From: Hymenobacter cavernae
GTDB taxonomy: Bacteria > Bacteroidota > Bacteroidia > Cytophagales > Hymenobacteraceae
Length of the DNA: 64,000 nucleotides
Assembly: GCF_014641455.1 (NCBI RefSeq)
Contig: NZ_BMHT01000006.1
Location: 62,001 to 126,000 of the forward strand
Direction of reading: 5' to 3'
Part shown: positions 23,484 through 32,127 of the stretch, one piece after another
Layout of the letters: every line of letters starts with the position of its first letter
Position numbering within the stretch: the first letter of the stretch is position 1
Program-made: the position numbers and the translations under genes
Notes under the pieces: model-generated
Seen by the model: only the letters and a program-made list of their open reading frames with translations
Told to the model about the DNA's origin: nothing
The model's database searches: none

Positions 23484-24113
23484 ATGACAAGAAACTGGAA
23501 TGACATAAAGTGGATTTTTGAGCCAGACGGTTCACTAATTGACATTTACGTTCAAGACGTAACCCTTCGAAAATGGGAAAGGCTTATAGACTTCCTAAAT
23601 ACTAATTACGACTTGAGATTTGGCGAAGATGACAGCAACCAAATTAACAAGGAGCATGTAGTCAAGTATTTAAGTGATGCAACCGGTGAGATAGAAGCCA
23701 AAACGCTTAAGATATATTTAGAAGGAATCAATGTACATTGCTATTTCTTTCTATCCGATCAGATTGAGTTTGATATTGATCCAAAAGAGATAAATTCATT
23801 AATCGATTTTGAAAGTATTGAATATTTTATGATTTCAATTAGTAAGCTACTAAATAGCCAAGTAACTTTAACAGGAGAGAGCACACCTGAATTTCCACTA
23901 TTAAAAGTCGATTTTAATAAAAATATAAACAAGATATTAACCATAGACGAAGCAAATAAGCTGAGAGAAAATAAGAATTCATTCTTGAGCCAGTTGAGTC
24001 TATTAAAGACAAAATTACAAATGAAATTCTTTCCAAATGCGTTTAAAGATCGGCTGTTAAGAAGTGCAAACGAGGTATACACATCAATAGGAAAAGATAA
24101 AAACGTATGGTAA
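23484..24113 (+). CDS. AT-rich orphan hypothetical protein
   Basis: A 209-residue protein that I do not recognise. It is rich in Lys, Asn, Ile and Phe, and the gene is far more AT-rich than its surroundings. It contains no CTAG, whereas neighbouring genes contain several. It looks soluble and alpha/beta, starting NWNDIKWIFEPDGSLIDIYV and with an acidic middle (DQIEFDIDPKEINSLIDF). Size, composition and isolation are typical of cargo genes such as immunity or anti-phage proteins, but nothing in the sequence proves this. A 24-bp perfect terminator follows. Confidence 0.65.
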   Translation: MTRNWNDIKWIFEPDGSLIDIYVQDVTLRKWERLIDFLNTNYDLRFGEDDSNQINKEHVVKYLSDATGEIEAKTLKIYLEGINVHCYFFLSDQIEFDIDPKEINSLIDFESIEYFMISISKLLNSQVTLTGESTPEFPLLKVDFNKNINKILTIDEANKLRENKNSFLSQLSLLKTKLQMKFFPNAFKDRLLRSANEVYTSIGKDKNVW

Positions 24114-24172
24114 AATTGAATTCTACCTCAAGCGTACCACTTGACTGGATATCAATAATTAAACGTTAGCCA

Positions 24173-24224
24173 TACAAAAACAGAACAGCCTGCTGAATCA
24201 TCAGCAGGCTGTTCTGTTTTTGTA
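24173..24224. terminator. Bidirectional terminator with 24-bp perfect stem
   Basis: TACAAAAACAGAACAGCC...TGA (24173-24196) is fully complementary to 24201-24224, with a 4-base loop and A/T flanks. It serves the AT-rich gene and fabD, which converge. Confidence 0.9.
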
Positions 24225-24234
24225 TTTCGAGAAT

Positions 24235-25122
24235 CTACATCACCGCCGAACTAACCGTCACAGCCGGCGCAATCTTCTTCACCAAGCCTTGTAATACCTT
24301 CCCAGGTCCGCACTCCACGAACTCGGTAGCGCCGTCAGCGGCCATGTTTTGCACCGATTGAGTCCAGCGCACGGGGGCGGTGAGCTGGCGCACCAGGTTC
24401 TGGCGGATTTCGTCGGGGTCGCGGTGGGCAGTGGCGTCTACATTTTGGTAGATGGGGCAAATGCCGGCGGCAAAAGGTGTCTGCTCAATGGCGCGGGCCA
24501 GGGCTGCCTCCGCCGACTGCATCAGCGGCGAGTGAAAGGCCCCGCCCACCGGCAGCGGTAATGCACGCTTGGCACCCGCGGCCTTCAGCTGCTCGCAGGC
24601 AATTTCGATTCCGCGCTGGCTACCGGAAATCACCAGCTGGCCGGGACAGTTGAAGTTGGCCGCCACCACCACGTTGCCGGCCGCGCTGATTTCCTGGCAG
24701 ATACGCGCCACCGTGTCGTCATCCAGACCTAGGATGGCGGCCATCGTGCCGGGCTGTTCTTCGCAAGCGGCCTGCATGGCCTGGGCGCGTTGGGCTACCA
24801 GTTGCAGAGCATCCTCAAACTTCAGCACCTTGGCGGCTACCAGCGACGAGAACTCGCCCAGCGAGTGCCCCGCTACCATCGCCGGAGCCAGATCGGGCAG
24901 GCTGGCGGCCAAGGCCACCGAGTGCAGGAAAATGGCAGGCTGCGTGACGTTGGTCTGGCGCAGGTCCTCGTCGGAGCCGGTGAACATGACGTCGGTCAGG
25001 CGGAAACCTAGGATTTCGTTGGCCTGATCCATGAGCTGACGGGCAGCAGGCTGCTGCTCATATAAGTCGCGGCCCATGCCGCTAAACTGACTTCCCTGAC
25101 CGGGAAAAATAACTGCTTTCAT
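24235..25122 (-). CDS. fabD: Malonyl-CoA:ACP transacylase
   Basis: A 295-residue cytosolic enzyme that loads malonate onto acyl carrier protein for fatty-acid synthesis. FPGQGSQFSGMG is the N-terminal oxyanion loop, and the nucleophile Ser is in AGHSLGEFSSLVAA. GAFHSPLMQSA contains the catalytic His and ECGPGKVLQGLVKKI ends the fold. The start at 25122 (MKAVIFPGQG) is preferred over 25134. It is not next to other fab genes. The gene is followed by the strong terminator at 24173, and its own upstream region is the third composite repeat. Confidence 0.95.
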   Translation of the reverse strand: MKAVIFPGQGSQFSGMGRDLYEQQPAARQLMDQANEILGFRLTDVMFTGSDEDLRQTNVTQPAIFLHSVALAASLPDLAPAMVAGHSLGEFSSLVAAKVLKFEDALQLVAQRAQAMQAACEEQPGTMAAILGLDDDTVARICQEISAAGNVVVAANFNCPGQLVISGSQRGIEIACEQLKAAGAKRALPLPVGGAFHSPLMQSAEAALARAIEQTPFAAGICPIYQNVDATAHRDPDEIRQNLVRQLTAPVRWTQSVQNMAADGATEFVECGPGKVLQGLVKKIAPAVTVSSAVM

Positions 25123-25123
25123 T

Positions 25124-25356
25124 GTGTGGACCACGGATTTGGGCGGATTATTCGAATTACGCGGGTTGTGTAGACGATTTCAACGACTGGCGCGAAAAGT
25201 GGCGCAATCTGCGCAATCTTGGGGCAAAAGAAAAAGGCGCACTCCCGTGCGCCTTTTTCTATACAGCAACCTAGCTTATCTGTCGTTAAACTAAATCAGT
25301 CGATCTGTCCACGAAATCTGCGGACTCCGAAAAACCGGAGGAATCCGTGGTCTAGG
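25124..25356. repeat. Composite intergenic element, third copy
   Basis: The left arm (25131-25184, ACCACGGATTTGGGCGGATT) and the right arm (25305-25356, with TCCACGAAATCTGCGGACTCC and ATCCGTGGTC) form a diverged inverted repeat around the terminator at 25229. The right arm directly abuts the stop codon of the large gene at 25357. Confidence 0.65.
25229..25260. terminator. Intrinsic terminator hairpin
   Basis: AGAAAAAGGCGCAC is complementary to GTGCGCCTTTTTCT around TCCC, with A/T flanks on both sides. It lies downstream of the large minus-strand gene (25357-28287). Confidence 0.8.
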
Positions 25357-26036
25357 TTAGCGGTTGATCTGGACCCAGCCTTTGAAGGTCTTCTTGGTGC
25401 CGTTCAGGTCGGCAAACTCCACCTCAGCCTGGTAGTAGTACACGCCTTCCGAGACCTTGCCCCCGCTGGTGCCTTCCCCGTTCGCTCCCTCCCCGCTCCA
25501 GTCAATGCGCGGGTTGCTCTGGCTCTCATACACCTTCACGCCCCAGCGGTTGTAAGCCGTGAAGTGCACCCGGCGCAAGGGACTCGCCACCTTGGGCCGG
25601 AACGTGTCGTTCACCCCATCCCCGTTCGGGGTGAAGATGTTGGGCAGCAGGAACAACAGGCAGTTGTCGGCACAGGCTGAGTCGCTCTGCAAGCTGCGCC
25701 GGTTGTAGGTGTTCACCGCCTGCACCGTGTAGCAGTAGGTTTGCGTCTCTAAGTTGGTGTGCGCGTACTGCTGTTCCTTGGTCGAGGCTAAGAACTGGTA
25801 GCTGCTCTCCCCGTTGAGCTTGTAGAAGAGGTCGTAATGGTCAATGTCGCTGTTGTCGCAGCCCGCTGGCGAGTTCGAGCCCAGCTGCCAGCGCAGGGTG
25901 TTGGTGTAGGTCTCGCCCGGAGCCGGGAACACGCCGGGGCGGGTGAGCACCGTCGCCGCCAGTGCTTCGCAGTTGTTCTCCACCGTGAGCACCGGCGCAC
26001 ACGGCACCGGCACATACTCCACGTCTACCTCCTGAC
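25357..26036 (-). repeat. Near-identical 3' segment shared with 28361-29040
   Basis: About 680 bases encoding the Cys-rich repeat and the sorting domain match 28361-29040 with roughly 20 differences by hand comparison. Synonymous sites are also conserved. The 5' halves of the two genes are much more diverged. Confidence 0.85.
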
Positions 26037-28287
26037 TCTTATTCAATAGATTATCCGGCAGCTTCGGATTGTTGTACGTACCATTTGTCTGGACATAGTA
26101 GCGGTAAGTTTGGCCGCGCACCAGACCCGGGCTGCGGTCAACGTAGCTGCCGCCGGTGGCTCCACTTGGCACCGTACCCACGGCCACGAACGTCGTGCTA
26201 TTGGGGTCATCACGCCGATAGATCGTTGTGGGACGTGTAGGCGTTGCGTTATCCCACGGCACGCTATACGTCCAAGCTAGGTTCACTTGGGTGGCTCCTT
26301 CGTTAGCTTGCCCGCTCAGCCGCACGCTCGAGGCGGTGGGCGGCGTTTCCGGCACGGGCTTGCCGCTGGAGTTATTGTTGGTGAAGAACTCCAGCTTGTA
26401 GGTGTACGCATTATCTCGCGTGTTCAGCCCCTTCTGGTCAACGAACACGGTATCATTCAGGTTGAAGGTAGTGTACACTGAATCGAAGGCCGCGCTGGTG
26501 CCTGTCGCCCGCGAGAGGCGGTAGCGTAGCGGCAGCGGGAACGCAGTGGCCATGCGCGGCTTGGTCCAACGCACCGTAATCTGGCCGTTGGTAGCATCTG
26601 TCCGATCAACGGTCACATTGGTGAAGATGGTGCTTGCCCCATCCAGCGTAATGCAGGCTTCGTCGGAGGCAATGCTAGCCCCACCCGCTGGCAGCGCAAA
26701 CGCCACGTAGATGCGGTAGCAATAGGTTTTGCCCCGCTCCAGCCCTTGTCCGGCGCGGTCGTCCACGAACGAGCGCTGATCAACGGCCACCGCGCCGATG
26801 CGCACAAAACCCGTGGAAGCAGGAATGCCCGTTTCGCAAGGGCCCGGCTTGAAGGAAGATGGATTCTCCTTACGGTAAATAAGGATCTGCGCGCCGGGGT
26901 TCTGGCACGCGTATCGGTCCCAGGTCAGCACGGCGGCTGCGGGGTTGGTGGTGGAGCGCTGCGCTACCAGATTGGTCGGCGGCGGACCTACCACCGTGAT
27001 GCGCCACACTTTCTCGTCAATCAGCGGGTCAACTCCTGCCGCTGGCTGGTCGGTTGCTTTGAAGACGACTTGCGTCGGCTCGCTGGCGATGTTGGCGCAT
27101 TCAGGCGTCCAGTTGAATACCCCACGGGCGCGGTTTGCCGGGCTGTTCGACAGCTGCCGGAACGTGGCGGGCGGAATAATTCCACTATACGCGTTCAGCG
27201 TTATCGGATTATTGTCCGGATCAGTGGCCGTCACATTCCCTTTAAATGCCCTGCCCGCTACGACGCACGTATCGGTGGGGATCATAATGGCGGGGCGCAG
27301 ATTGGAGCTAGGATTGACGATGATCTGCATATCGCGCACCACCTGCCCAATCCGCCGCGGGGGCGCCCCCGGTATTCGGCGCCACTCTTCCACTATAAAG
27401 GCTACGTTGTAGAACCCGGTCTGATTAGGCGCATTCCAGACGATCTGACCTGTGTATTTATTCAGGGTGAACGTGCCAGGGTTGCCCCCCGGATCGGCTC
27501 CTCCACCGAGTTTGCCCGCTTCAGCATCGGGACTACCGGAGGGGTTGCCGCCGAAGGGCACCGTAGTTCCGCCAAATTTGGCCGCGTCCGGGTACGTATA
27601 GTTATCACATATCGTAACCTTGGGCCGGTAATCCCCCCTTGGTGGAAGCGTCGCATCTACTCCATCAGCAACCTGCCGGCTTTCAATCCGCCGATAGGAT
27701 AGTGAATCACCATCGGCATCGTAGGCGGCCGGGTTGTGCAGAAACACCTGCCCCTTAGCTGCCCGGTCGACGGCGGGCGCTTTCAGCACCGGCGAGTGGT
27801 TAATACCTAGGGCCGGGTCCAGCGAAAAAGTCGTCTGGATGTAGAAGGTCTGGCTCGCCGAGTTATTCATGTTTACCACATTAGCGTTGCGATACTCGCC
27901 AATGTAGCTCACCGTGTAAGTGCCCGGCGCATTATAAGTGTGCTCGAAGTAAAAGACGTTTATATCGGTATTATTCCCGATTGAGGTTCCCTTTCCTCCA
28001 CCCGGATTGTTGGCCCGTACTACCGCACCCTTTTCAGTGCTTGTTCCATCTCCGAAGAAGATAGTTTCTTGGTACGCAATAGCATCGCTGGATGTCTGCG
28101 TGTACAGAATCATTTTGAAGAACACGCGCCTTGGATTGCGGGCTGCTGTTGTATCACTCTTGACCTGTATATCGCCGGCCCGGATGTGAGATGCCTGGGC
28201 AGTGGGCAAAAAAATCAGCCCTACCAGCAACAGCGCTAGTAGGGCTAATAATGACCGTTCAGAACGAATAAAAAGCTGACGAAGCAT
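25357..28287 (-). CDS. Giant secreted protein with PKD/Fn3-like repeats and type B T9SS sorting domain
   Basis: A 976-residue exported protein. A signal peptide (LLVGLIFLPTAQA) is followed by ASHIRAGDIQVKSDTTA, a PKD-like domain (IFFGDGTS), several fibronectin-type repeats and a conserved Cys-containing region. The end (NIFTPNGDGVNDTF to GWVQINR) is the gliding-motility-associated type B sorting domain (CHU_C type) used by the type IX system. It is probably a surface or matrix adhesin, or a gliding-associated protein. Its neighbour at 28361 is a tandem paralogue that shares about 97% of the last 680 bases. Confidence 0.9.
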   Translation of the reverse strand: MLRQLFIRSERSLLALLALLLVGLIFLPTAQASHIRAGDIQVKSDTTAARNPRRVFFKMILYTQTSSDAIAYQETIFFGDGTSTEKGAVVRANNPGGGKGTSIGNNTDINVFYFEHTYNAPGTYTVSYIGEYRNANVVNMNNSASQTFYIQTTFSLDPALGINHSPVLKAPAVDRAAKGQVFLHNPAAYDADGDSLSYRRIESRQVADGVDATLPPRGDYRPKVTICDNYTYPDAAKFGGTTVPFGGNPSGSPDAEAGKLGGGADPGGNPGTFTLNKYTGQIVWNAPNQTGFYNVAFIVEEWRRIPGAPPRRIGQVVRDMQIIVNPSSNLRPAIMIPTDTCVVAGRAFKGNVTATDPDNNPITLNAYSGIIPPATFRQLSNSPANRARGVFNWTPECANIASEPTQVVFKATDQPAAGVDPLIDEKVWRITVVGPPPTNLVAQRSTTNPAAAVLTWDRYACQNPGAQILIYRKENPSSFKPGPCETGIPASTGFVRIGAVAVDQRSFVDDRAGQGLERGKTYCYRIYVAFALPAGGASIASDEACITLDGASTIFTNVTVDRTDATNGQITVRWTKPRMATAFPLPLRYRLSRATGTSAAFDSVYTTFNLNDTVFVDQKGLNTRDNAYTYKLEFFTNNNSSGKPVPETPPTASSVRLSGQANEGATQVNLAWTYSVPWDNATPTRPTTIYRRDDPNSTTFVAVGTVPSGATGGSYVDRSPGLVRGQTYRYYVQTNGTYNNPKLPDNLLNKSQEVDVEYVPVPCAPVLTVENNCEALAATVLTRPGVFPAPGETYTNTLRWQLGSNSPAGCDNSDIDHYDLFYKLNGESSYQFLASTKEQQYAHTNLETQTYCYTVQAVNTYNRRSLQSDSACADNCLLFLLPNIFTPNGDGVNDTFRPKVASPLRRVHFTAYNRWGVKVYESQSNPRIDWSGEGANGEGTSGGKVSEGVYYYQAEVEFADLNGTKKTFKGWVQINR

Positions 28288-28360
28288 ATGAGAACCTAGC
28301 CGGTTTTTTAACTAGATTCCATGAAGGTAGGCAATGCGTCAGACTATTGCCAAACCTAGG

Positions 28361-29040
28361 TTAGCGGTTGATCTGGACCCAGCCTTTGAAGGTCTTTTTG
28401 GTGCCGTTCAGGTCGGCAAACTCCACCTCAGCCTGGTAGTAGTACACGCCTTCCGAGACTTTGCCCCCGCTGGTGCCTTCCCCGTTCGCTCCCTCCCCGC
28501 TCCAGTCAATGCGCGGGTTGCTCTGGCTCTCATACACCTTCACGCCCCAGCGGTTGTAGGCCGTGAAGTGCACCCGGCGCAAGGGACTCGCCACCTTGGG
28601 CCGGAACGTGTCGTTCACCCCATCCCCGTTCGGGGTGAAGATGTTGGGCAGCAGGAACAACAGGCAGTTGTCGGCACAAACCGAGTCGCTCGGCAAGCTG
28701 CGTCGGTTGTACTTGTTCACGGCCTGCACCGTGTAGCAGTAGGTTTGCGTCTCTAAGTTGGTGTGCGCGTACTGCTGTTCCTTGGTCGAGGCTAAGAACT
28801 GGTAGCTGCTCTCCCCGTTGAGCTTGTAGAAGAGGTCGTAATGGTCAATGTCGCTGTTGTCGCAGCCCGTTGGCGAGTTCGCGCCCAGCTGCCAGCGCAG
28901 GGTGTTGGTGTAGGTCTCGCCCGGAGCCGGGAACACACCGGCGCGGGTGAGCACCGTCGCTGCCAGTGCTTCGCAGTTGTTCGCCACCGTGAGCACCGGC
29001 GCACACGGCACCGGCACGTACTCCACGTCTACCTCCTGAC
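28361..29040 (-). repeat. Near-identical 3' segment shared with 25357-26036
   Basis: This is the second copy of the shared sorting-domain segment. A further conserved block, encoding the VDRSPGLVRGQTYRYYV Fn3 region, lies at about 29100-29340 here and 26090-26330 in the other gene, with a more variable stretch in between. Confidence 0.85.
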
Positions 29041-31210
29041 TCTGGTTGAGCAACGGATCGGGCAGGCGCGGGGTATTGTAGGTGCCGCTGGTCAGCACGT
29101 AGTAGCGGTAGGTTTGGCCGCGTACCAGACCCGGGCTGCGGTCAACGTAGCTGCCGCCGGTGGCTCCACTTGGCACCGTGCCCACGGCCACGAACGTCGT
29201 GCTGCCAGGGTCACGCCGGTAGATCGTTGTGGGGCGCTCGGGCGTGGCATTGTTCCACGGCACCGTGTAGCTCCAGGCTAGGTTCACTTGGGTGGCTCCT
29301 TCGTTGGCTTGTCCGCTCAGCCGCACGCTCGAGGCGGTGGGCGGCACATCTGGGTTGGTCACGCCCCTAGGAGTGAATTGCAGACGGTACGTATAGCCAT
29401 TGTCACGCGTGTTAAGCCCGCTGTCTACATAGGTAGTGTCATTCAGATCATTGGTTTCACGGGCGAGCGTGAATACCGTACTGCCAGCCGGTGCCCGAAA
29501 AAGTCGGTAAGTAGCCGGTAATGCAATGGGGTCACTACTGCTCGCCTTGCTCCAGCGCACTGTAATCTGCCCTGCAACGGTGTCAGTCCGATCCACCGTA
29601 ACGTGGGTCAGTACCGTACGTGGACCTTCCAAAGTCACGCAGGCCTCAGCTGAAGCCAGGCTGGCTCCTCCCGCCGGGCGGGGAAATGATACGTAGATGC
29701 GGTAGCAGAACGTACTGCCGCGCCCAGAGTTGTTGGCGTCGGTGAAAGTGGTCTGGTTGCCGTTTACGGCACCAATCTGCACGAAGCCGGTGGAGGCCGG
29801 AATACCTGTTTCGCAAGGCCCTGGCTGCCAGTTAGACGGGCCCTCCTTGCGGTAGATCAGGATCTGTGCGCCCGGGTTCTGGCACACATACCGGTCCCAG
29901 GTCAGCACTGTTGTGGATGGACTATTGGGTAGCCGTTGTGCTACGAAATTAGTCGGTGCCGGTCCGATTACCGTAATGCGCCACGCACGTTCATCAATCA
30001 GCGGCGAACCGCTGGTAGGATTATCCTGCGCTTTAAAGACGATCTGCGTGGGCTCACTGGCAATATTGGAGCAATCGGTTGTCCAGGTAAATGTGCCCTG
30101 CGCCGTAGGCGGACCTAGGGTCGTCTGGCGGAACGTAGCCGGCGGAATAATACCGCTGTAAGCGAACAAGTTCACCGGATTGCGGTCTGGGTCAGTGGCG
30201 GTAATAACGCGCGAAACGGTGGTGCCCGCCACTACGCACGTATCGTTTGGCACCTTAATAACCGGCCGCAGGTTATTATTTCCCTCCACGATAATCTGCA
30301 TGTCGCGAATTACCTGCCCAATGCGGCGTGCTGGAGCACCAGCAATGCGGCGCCACTCTTCTACTACAAAGGCTGCATTATAATACCCTAGGGTGTTCGG
30401 AGCATTCCACACAATCTGACCGGTGCGCACGTTCTGAGTGAACCGCACGGGGCCACCGCCAGGGTCGCTCGGCGGACCGCTATACGGCACGCTGGCCCCG
30501 CCAAAAGAAGGGTTATCGGGGTAGGTATAACCGGGACAAACCTGATTGTTCGGGCGATTAGTGCCTCTGGGCGGTACTGTTCCTTCCACGCCTTCCGGCA
30601 CATACTGACACGGCACCAGCTTATAGCTCAGCGAATCGCCGTCGGCATCGTAGGCAGCCGGATTGTGCAGAAACACCTGATTACGCCCGGCGCGGTCGAT
30701 AGCTGGGGCCGTCAAAATCGGCGAACGGTTAAAACCTAGGGCCGGATCGAGAGTGATGGTGGTAGAGATATAAAAAGACCGGTTAAAAGAATCCGGAATG
30801 TTTAAGACGTCCTTGTTACGGTTTTCGCCAATGAAGCTCACCGTATAAGTTCCGAGTGCATTGTAAGTGTGCTCGAAATAGTAAACGTTAAGGTCAGTTG
30901 TGTTCGATACTCGAATAGGATCGTTTGTTGAGCGCTTTATCGCCTCAACGCCGCTGCTGGTACCGTCACCAAAAAAGATAGTTGCAGTAGGCTGGCGTAC
31001 ACTTGCAGGGTTGTTATCCGTGTACAGAATCATCTTGAAGAAGATGCGTCGCGGATTACGCCCGGCCGTCGTGTCCACTTTGGCTTGAATGTCGCCAGCC
31101 CTAAGGTGAGAGGCGCGAGCGATAGGAGCTGTTAGCAGCAGCAAGAAGGGTAAGCTTACCCATAATGCCAGCAGCAACCGCCTGGTAGAAGCAGGTAGCG
31201 GAAGTATCAT
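28361..31210 (-). CDS. Giant secreted protein with type B T9SS sorting domain (tandem paralogue)
   Basis: A 949-residue protein with the same architecture as the gene at 25357: signal peptide (LPFLLLLTAPIARA), ASHLRAGDIQAKVDTTAG, IFFGDGTSSG, Fn3-like repeats, and the CHU_C-type sorting domain at the C-terminus. The start is the ATG at 31210, since the longer extension to 31276 is aromatic and lacks the signal start. The two genes are separated by 73 bases and may be co-transcribed, this one first. The repeat QANEGATQVNLAW and the VDRSPGLVRGQTYRYYV block are almost the same in both. Confidence 0.9.
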   Translation of the reverse strand: MILPLPASTRRLLLALWVSLPFLLLLTAPIARASHLRAGDIQAKVDTTAGRNPRRIFFKMILYTDNNPASVRQPTATIFFGDGTSSGVEAIKRSTNDPIRVSNTTDLNVYYFEHTYNALGTYTVSFIGENRNKDVLNIPDSFNRSFYISTTITLDPALGFNRSPILTAPAIDRAGRNQVFLHNPAAYDADGDSLSYKLVPCQYVPEGVEGTVPPRGTNRPNNQVCPGYTYPDNPSFGGASVPYSGPPSDPGGGPVRFTQNVRTGQIVWNAPNTLGYYNAAFVVEEWRRIAGAPARRIGQVIRDMQIIVEGNNNLRPVIKVPNDTCVVAGTTVSRVITATDPDRNPVNLFAYSGIIPPATFRQTTLGPPTAQGTFTWTTDCSNIASEPTQIVFKAQDNPTSGSPLIDERAWRITVIGPAPTNFVAQRLPNSPSTTVLTWDRYVCQNPGAQILIYRKEGPSNWQPGPCETGIPASTGFVQIGAVNGNQTTFTDANNSGRGSTFCYRIYVSFPRPAGGASLASAEACVTLEGPRTVLTHVTVDRTDTVAGQITVRWSKASSSDPIALPATYRLFRAPAGSTVFTLARETNDLNDTTYVDSGLNTRDNGYTYRLQFTPRGVTNPDVPPTASSVRLSGQANEGATQVNLAWSYTVPWNNATPERPTTIYRRDPGSTTFVAVGTVPSGATGGSYVDRSPGLVRGQTYRYYVLTSGTYNTPRLPDPLLNQSQEVDVEYVPVPCAPVLTVANNCEALAATVLTRAGVFPAPGETYTNTLRWQLGANSPTGCDNSDIDHYDLFYKLNGESSYQFLASTKEQQYAHTNLETQTYCYTVQAVNKYNRRSLPSDSVCADNCLLFLLPNIFTPNGDGVNDTFRPKVASPLRRVHFTAYNRWGVKVYESQSNPRIDWSGEGANGEGTSGGKVSEGVYYYQAEVEFADLNGTKKTFKGWVQINR

Positions 31211-31369
31211 ACAGGAACGTGGTTGTGAAGCAGGAACACGAAAAAAGAGCAGAAAAAACCTCTGAAAACCTAACAAAAACCGGAAGAGCTAGGTTAGCTA
31301 TTGCGTTGTTACGTTCTAACGGCACTGGGGCAGGATAGATTCATGTACAGCCCAAACGAATAATTTGCG

Positions 31370-31400
31370 TTGTTTCGTACACGGGTGCCCCTTACCTTTG
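31370..31400 (+). promoter_or_regulatory. Promoter of the sdh operon
   Basis: TTG (31370-31372), a 20-base spacer and TACCTTTG (31393-31400) match the Bacteroidota promoter. The ATG of sdhC is 40 bases downstream. Confidence 0.65.
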
Positions 31401-31439
31401 ACCACTACAACCAACCTTTTTTACCCACTAGTAGCTCCT

Positions 31440-32126
31440 ATGAGTTGGATTAGTAACACGTTTAGCAGCAGCATCGGCCGCAAAGTTCTGGTGGCCATCA
31501 CGGGCTTGTTTCTGTGCTCGTTCTTAGTGGTCCACTTGATTGGCAACTTTCAGTTGTTCAAAAACGATGGTGGTGCCGCCTTCAACATCTACTCACACTT
31601 TATGGGTACCAACCCTGTCATTCGCACTCTAGAATGGGTGCTGCTGCTGGGCTTTGTATTCCATATTTATGAGTCGTATACGCTGGCGGCTCGGAACCGG
31701 GCAGCGCGTGCCGTTGCTTATGTCGAAAGCCGGCCGAGTCAGAATAGCCCTTGGTATTCGCGTAGCATGGCACTGCTAGGCACCATTATTCTGGTCTTCC
31801 TGCTGGTGCACATGTATAACTTCTTTTATCGGGCCCGGTTCGGCGATCTGGACCCCGATATTAACAACAACGCGGACCTCTACACCCTGGTGTACAGCTC
31901 CTTTAAACAATGGTGGTATGTGCTGCTGTACGTAGCGGCGCAGGTTGCTTTGTGCTACCACCTCATCCACGGTTTCCGCAGTGCCTTCCAGACCCTAGGT
32001 CTGAATCACCGCAAATACACGCCGATTATCCGCGCTATTGGTTACGCATTCGCTGTTCTTGTGTGCGCCGGGTTCGCGATTATGCCTTTGTACTTCTTCT
32101 TCTTCAAACCAGAACTCGCTCACTAA
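31440..32126 (+). CDS. sdhC: Succinate dehydrogenase cytochrome b558 subunit
   Basis: A 228-residue inner-membrane subunit that anchors succinate dehydrogenase and passes electrons to menaquinone. Five membrane segments are visible, with the haem-ligand histidines expected in VVHLIGNF, FHIYESY, LVHMYNFF and CYHLIHGFRSAFQTLG. The start SWISNTFSSSIGRKVLVAITG is typical of the Bacteroidota di-haem type. The ATG at 31440 is chosen over 31365, which would include the promoter. sdhA begins one base after its stop, so the genes are coupled. No separate sdhD is needed in this class. Confidence 0.95.
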   Translation: MSWISNTFSSSIGRKVLVAITGLFLCSFLVVHLIGNFQLFKNDGGAAFNIYSHFMGTNPVIRTLEWVLLLGFVFHIYESYTLAARNRAARAVAYVESRPSQNSPWYSRSMALLGTIILVFLLVHMYNFFYRARFGDLDPDINNNADLYTLVYSSFKQWWYVLLYVAAQVALCYHLIHGFRSAFQTLGLNHRKYTPIIRAIGYAFAVLVCAGFAIMPLYFFFFKPELAH

Positions 32127-32127
32127 G

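Noticed and set aside
26746..27702. 318-residue frame opposite the giant secreted protein
   Set aside because: Antisense to a gene with clear repeats and sorting domain; Arg- and Gly-rich translation typical of a shadow frame.
32038..32127. Longer start of sdhA overlapping sdhC
   Set aside because: The extension is not flavoprotein-like and overlaps sdhC, while the ATG one base after the sdhC stop is a normal operon start.
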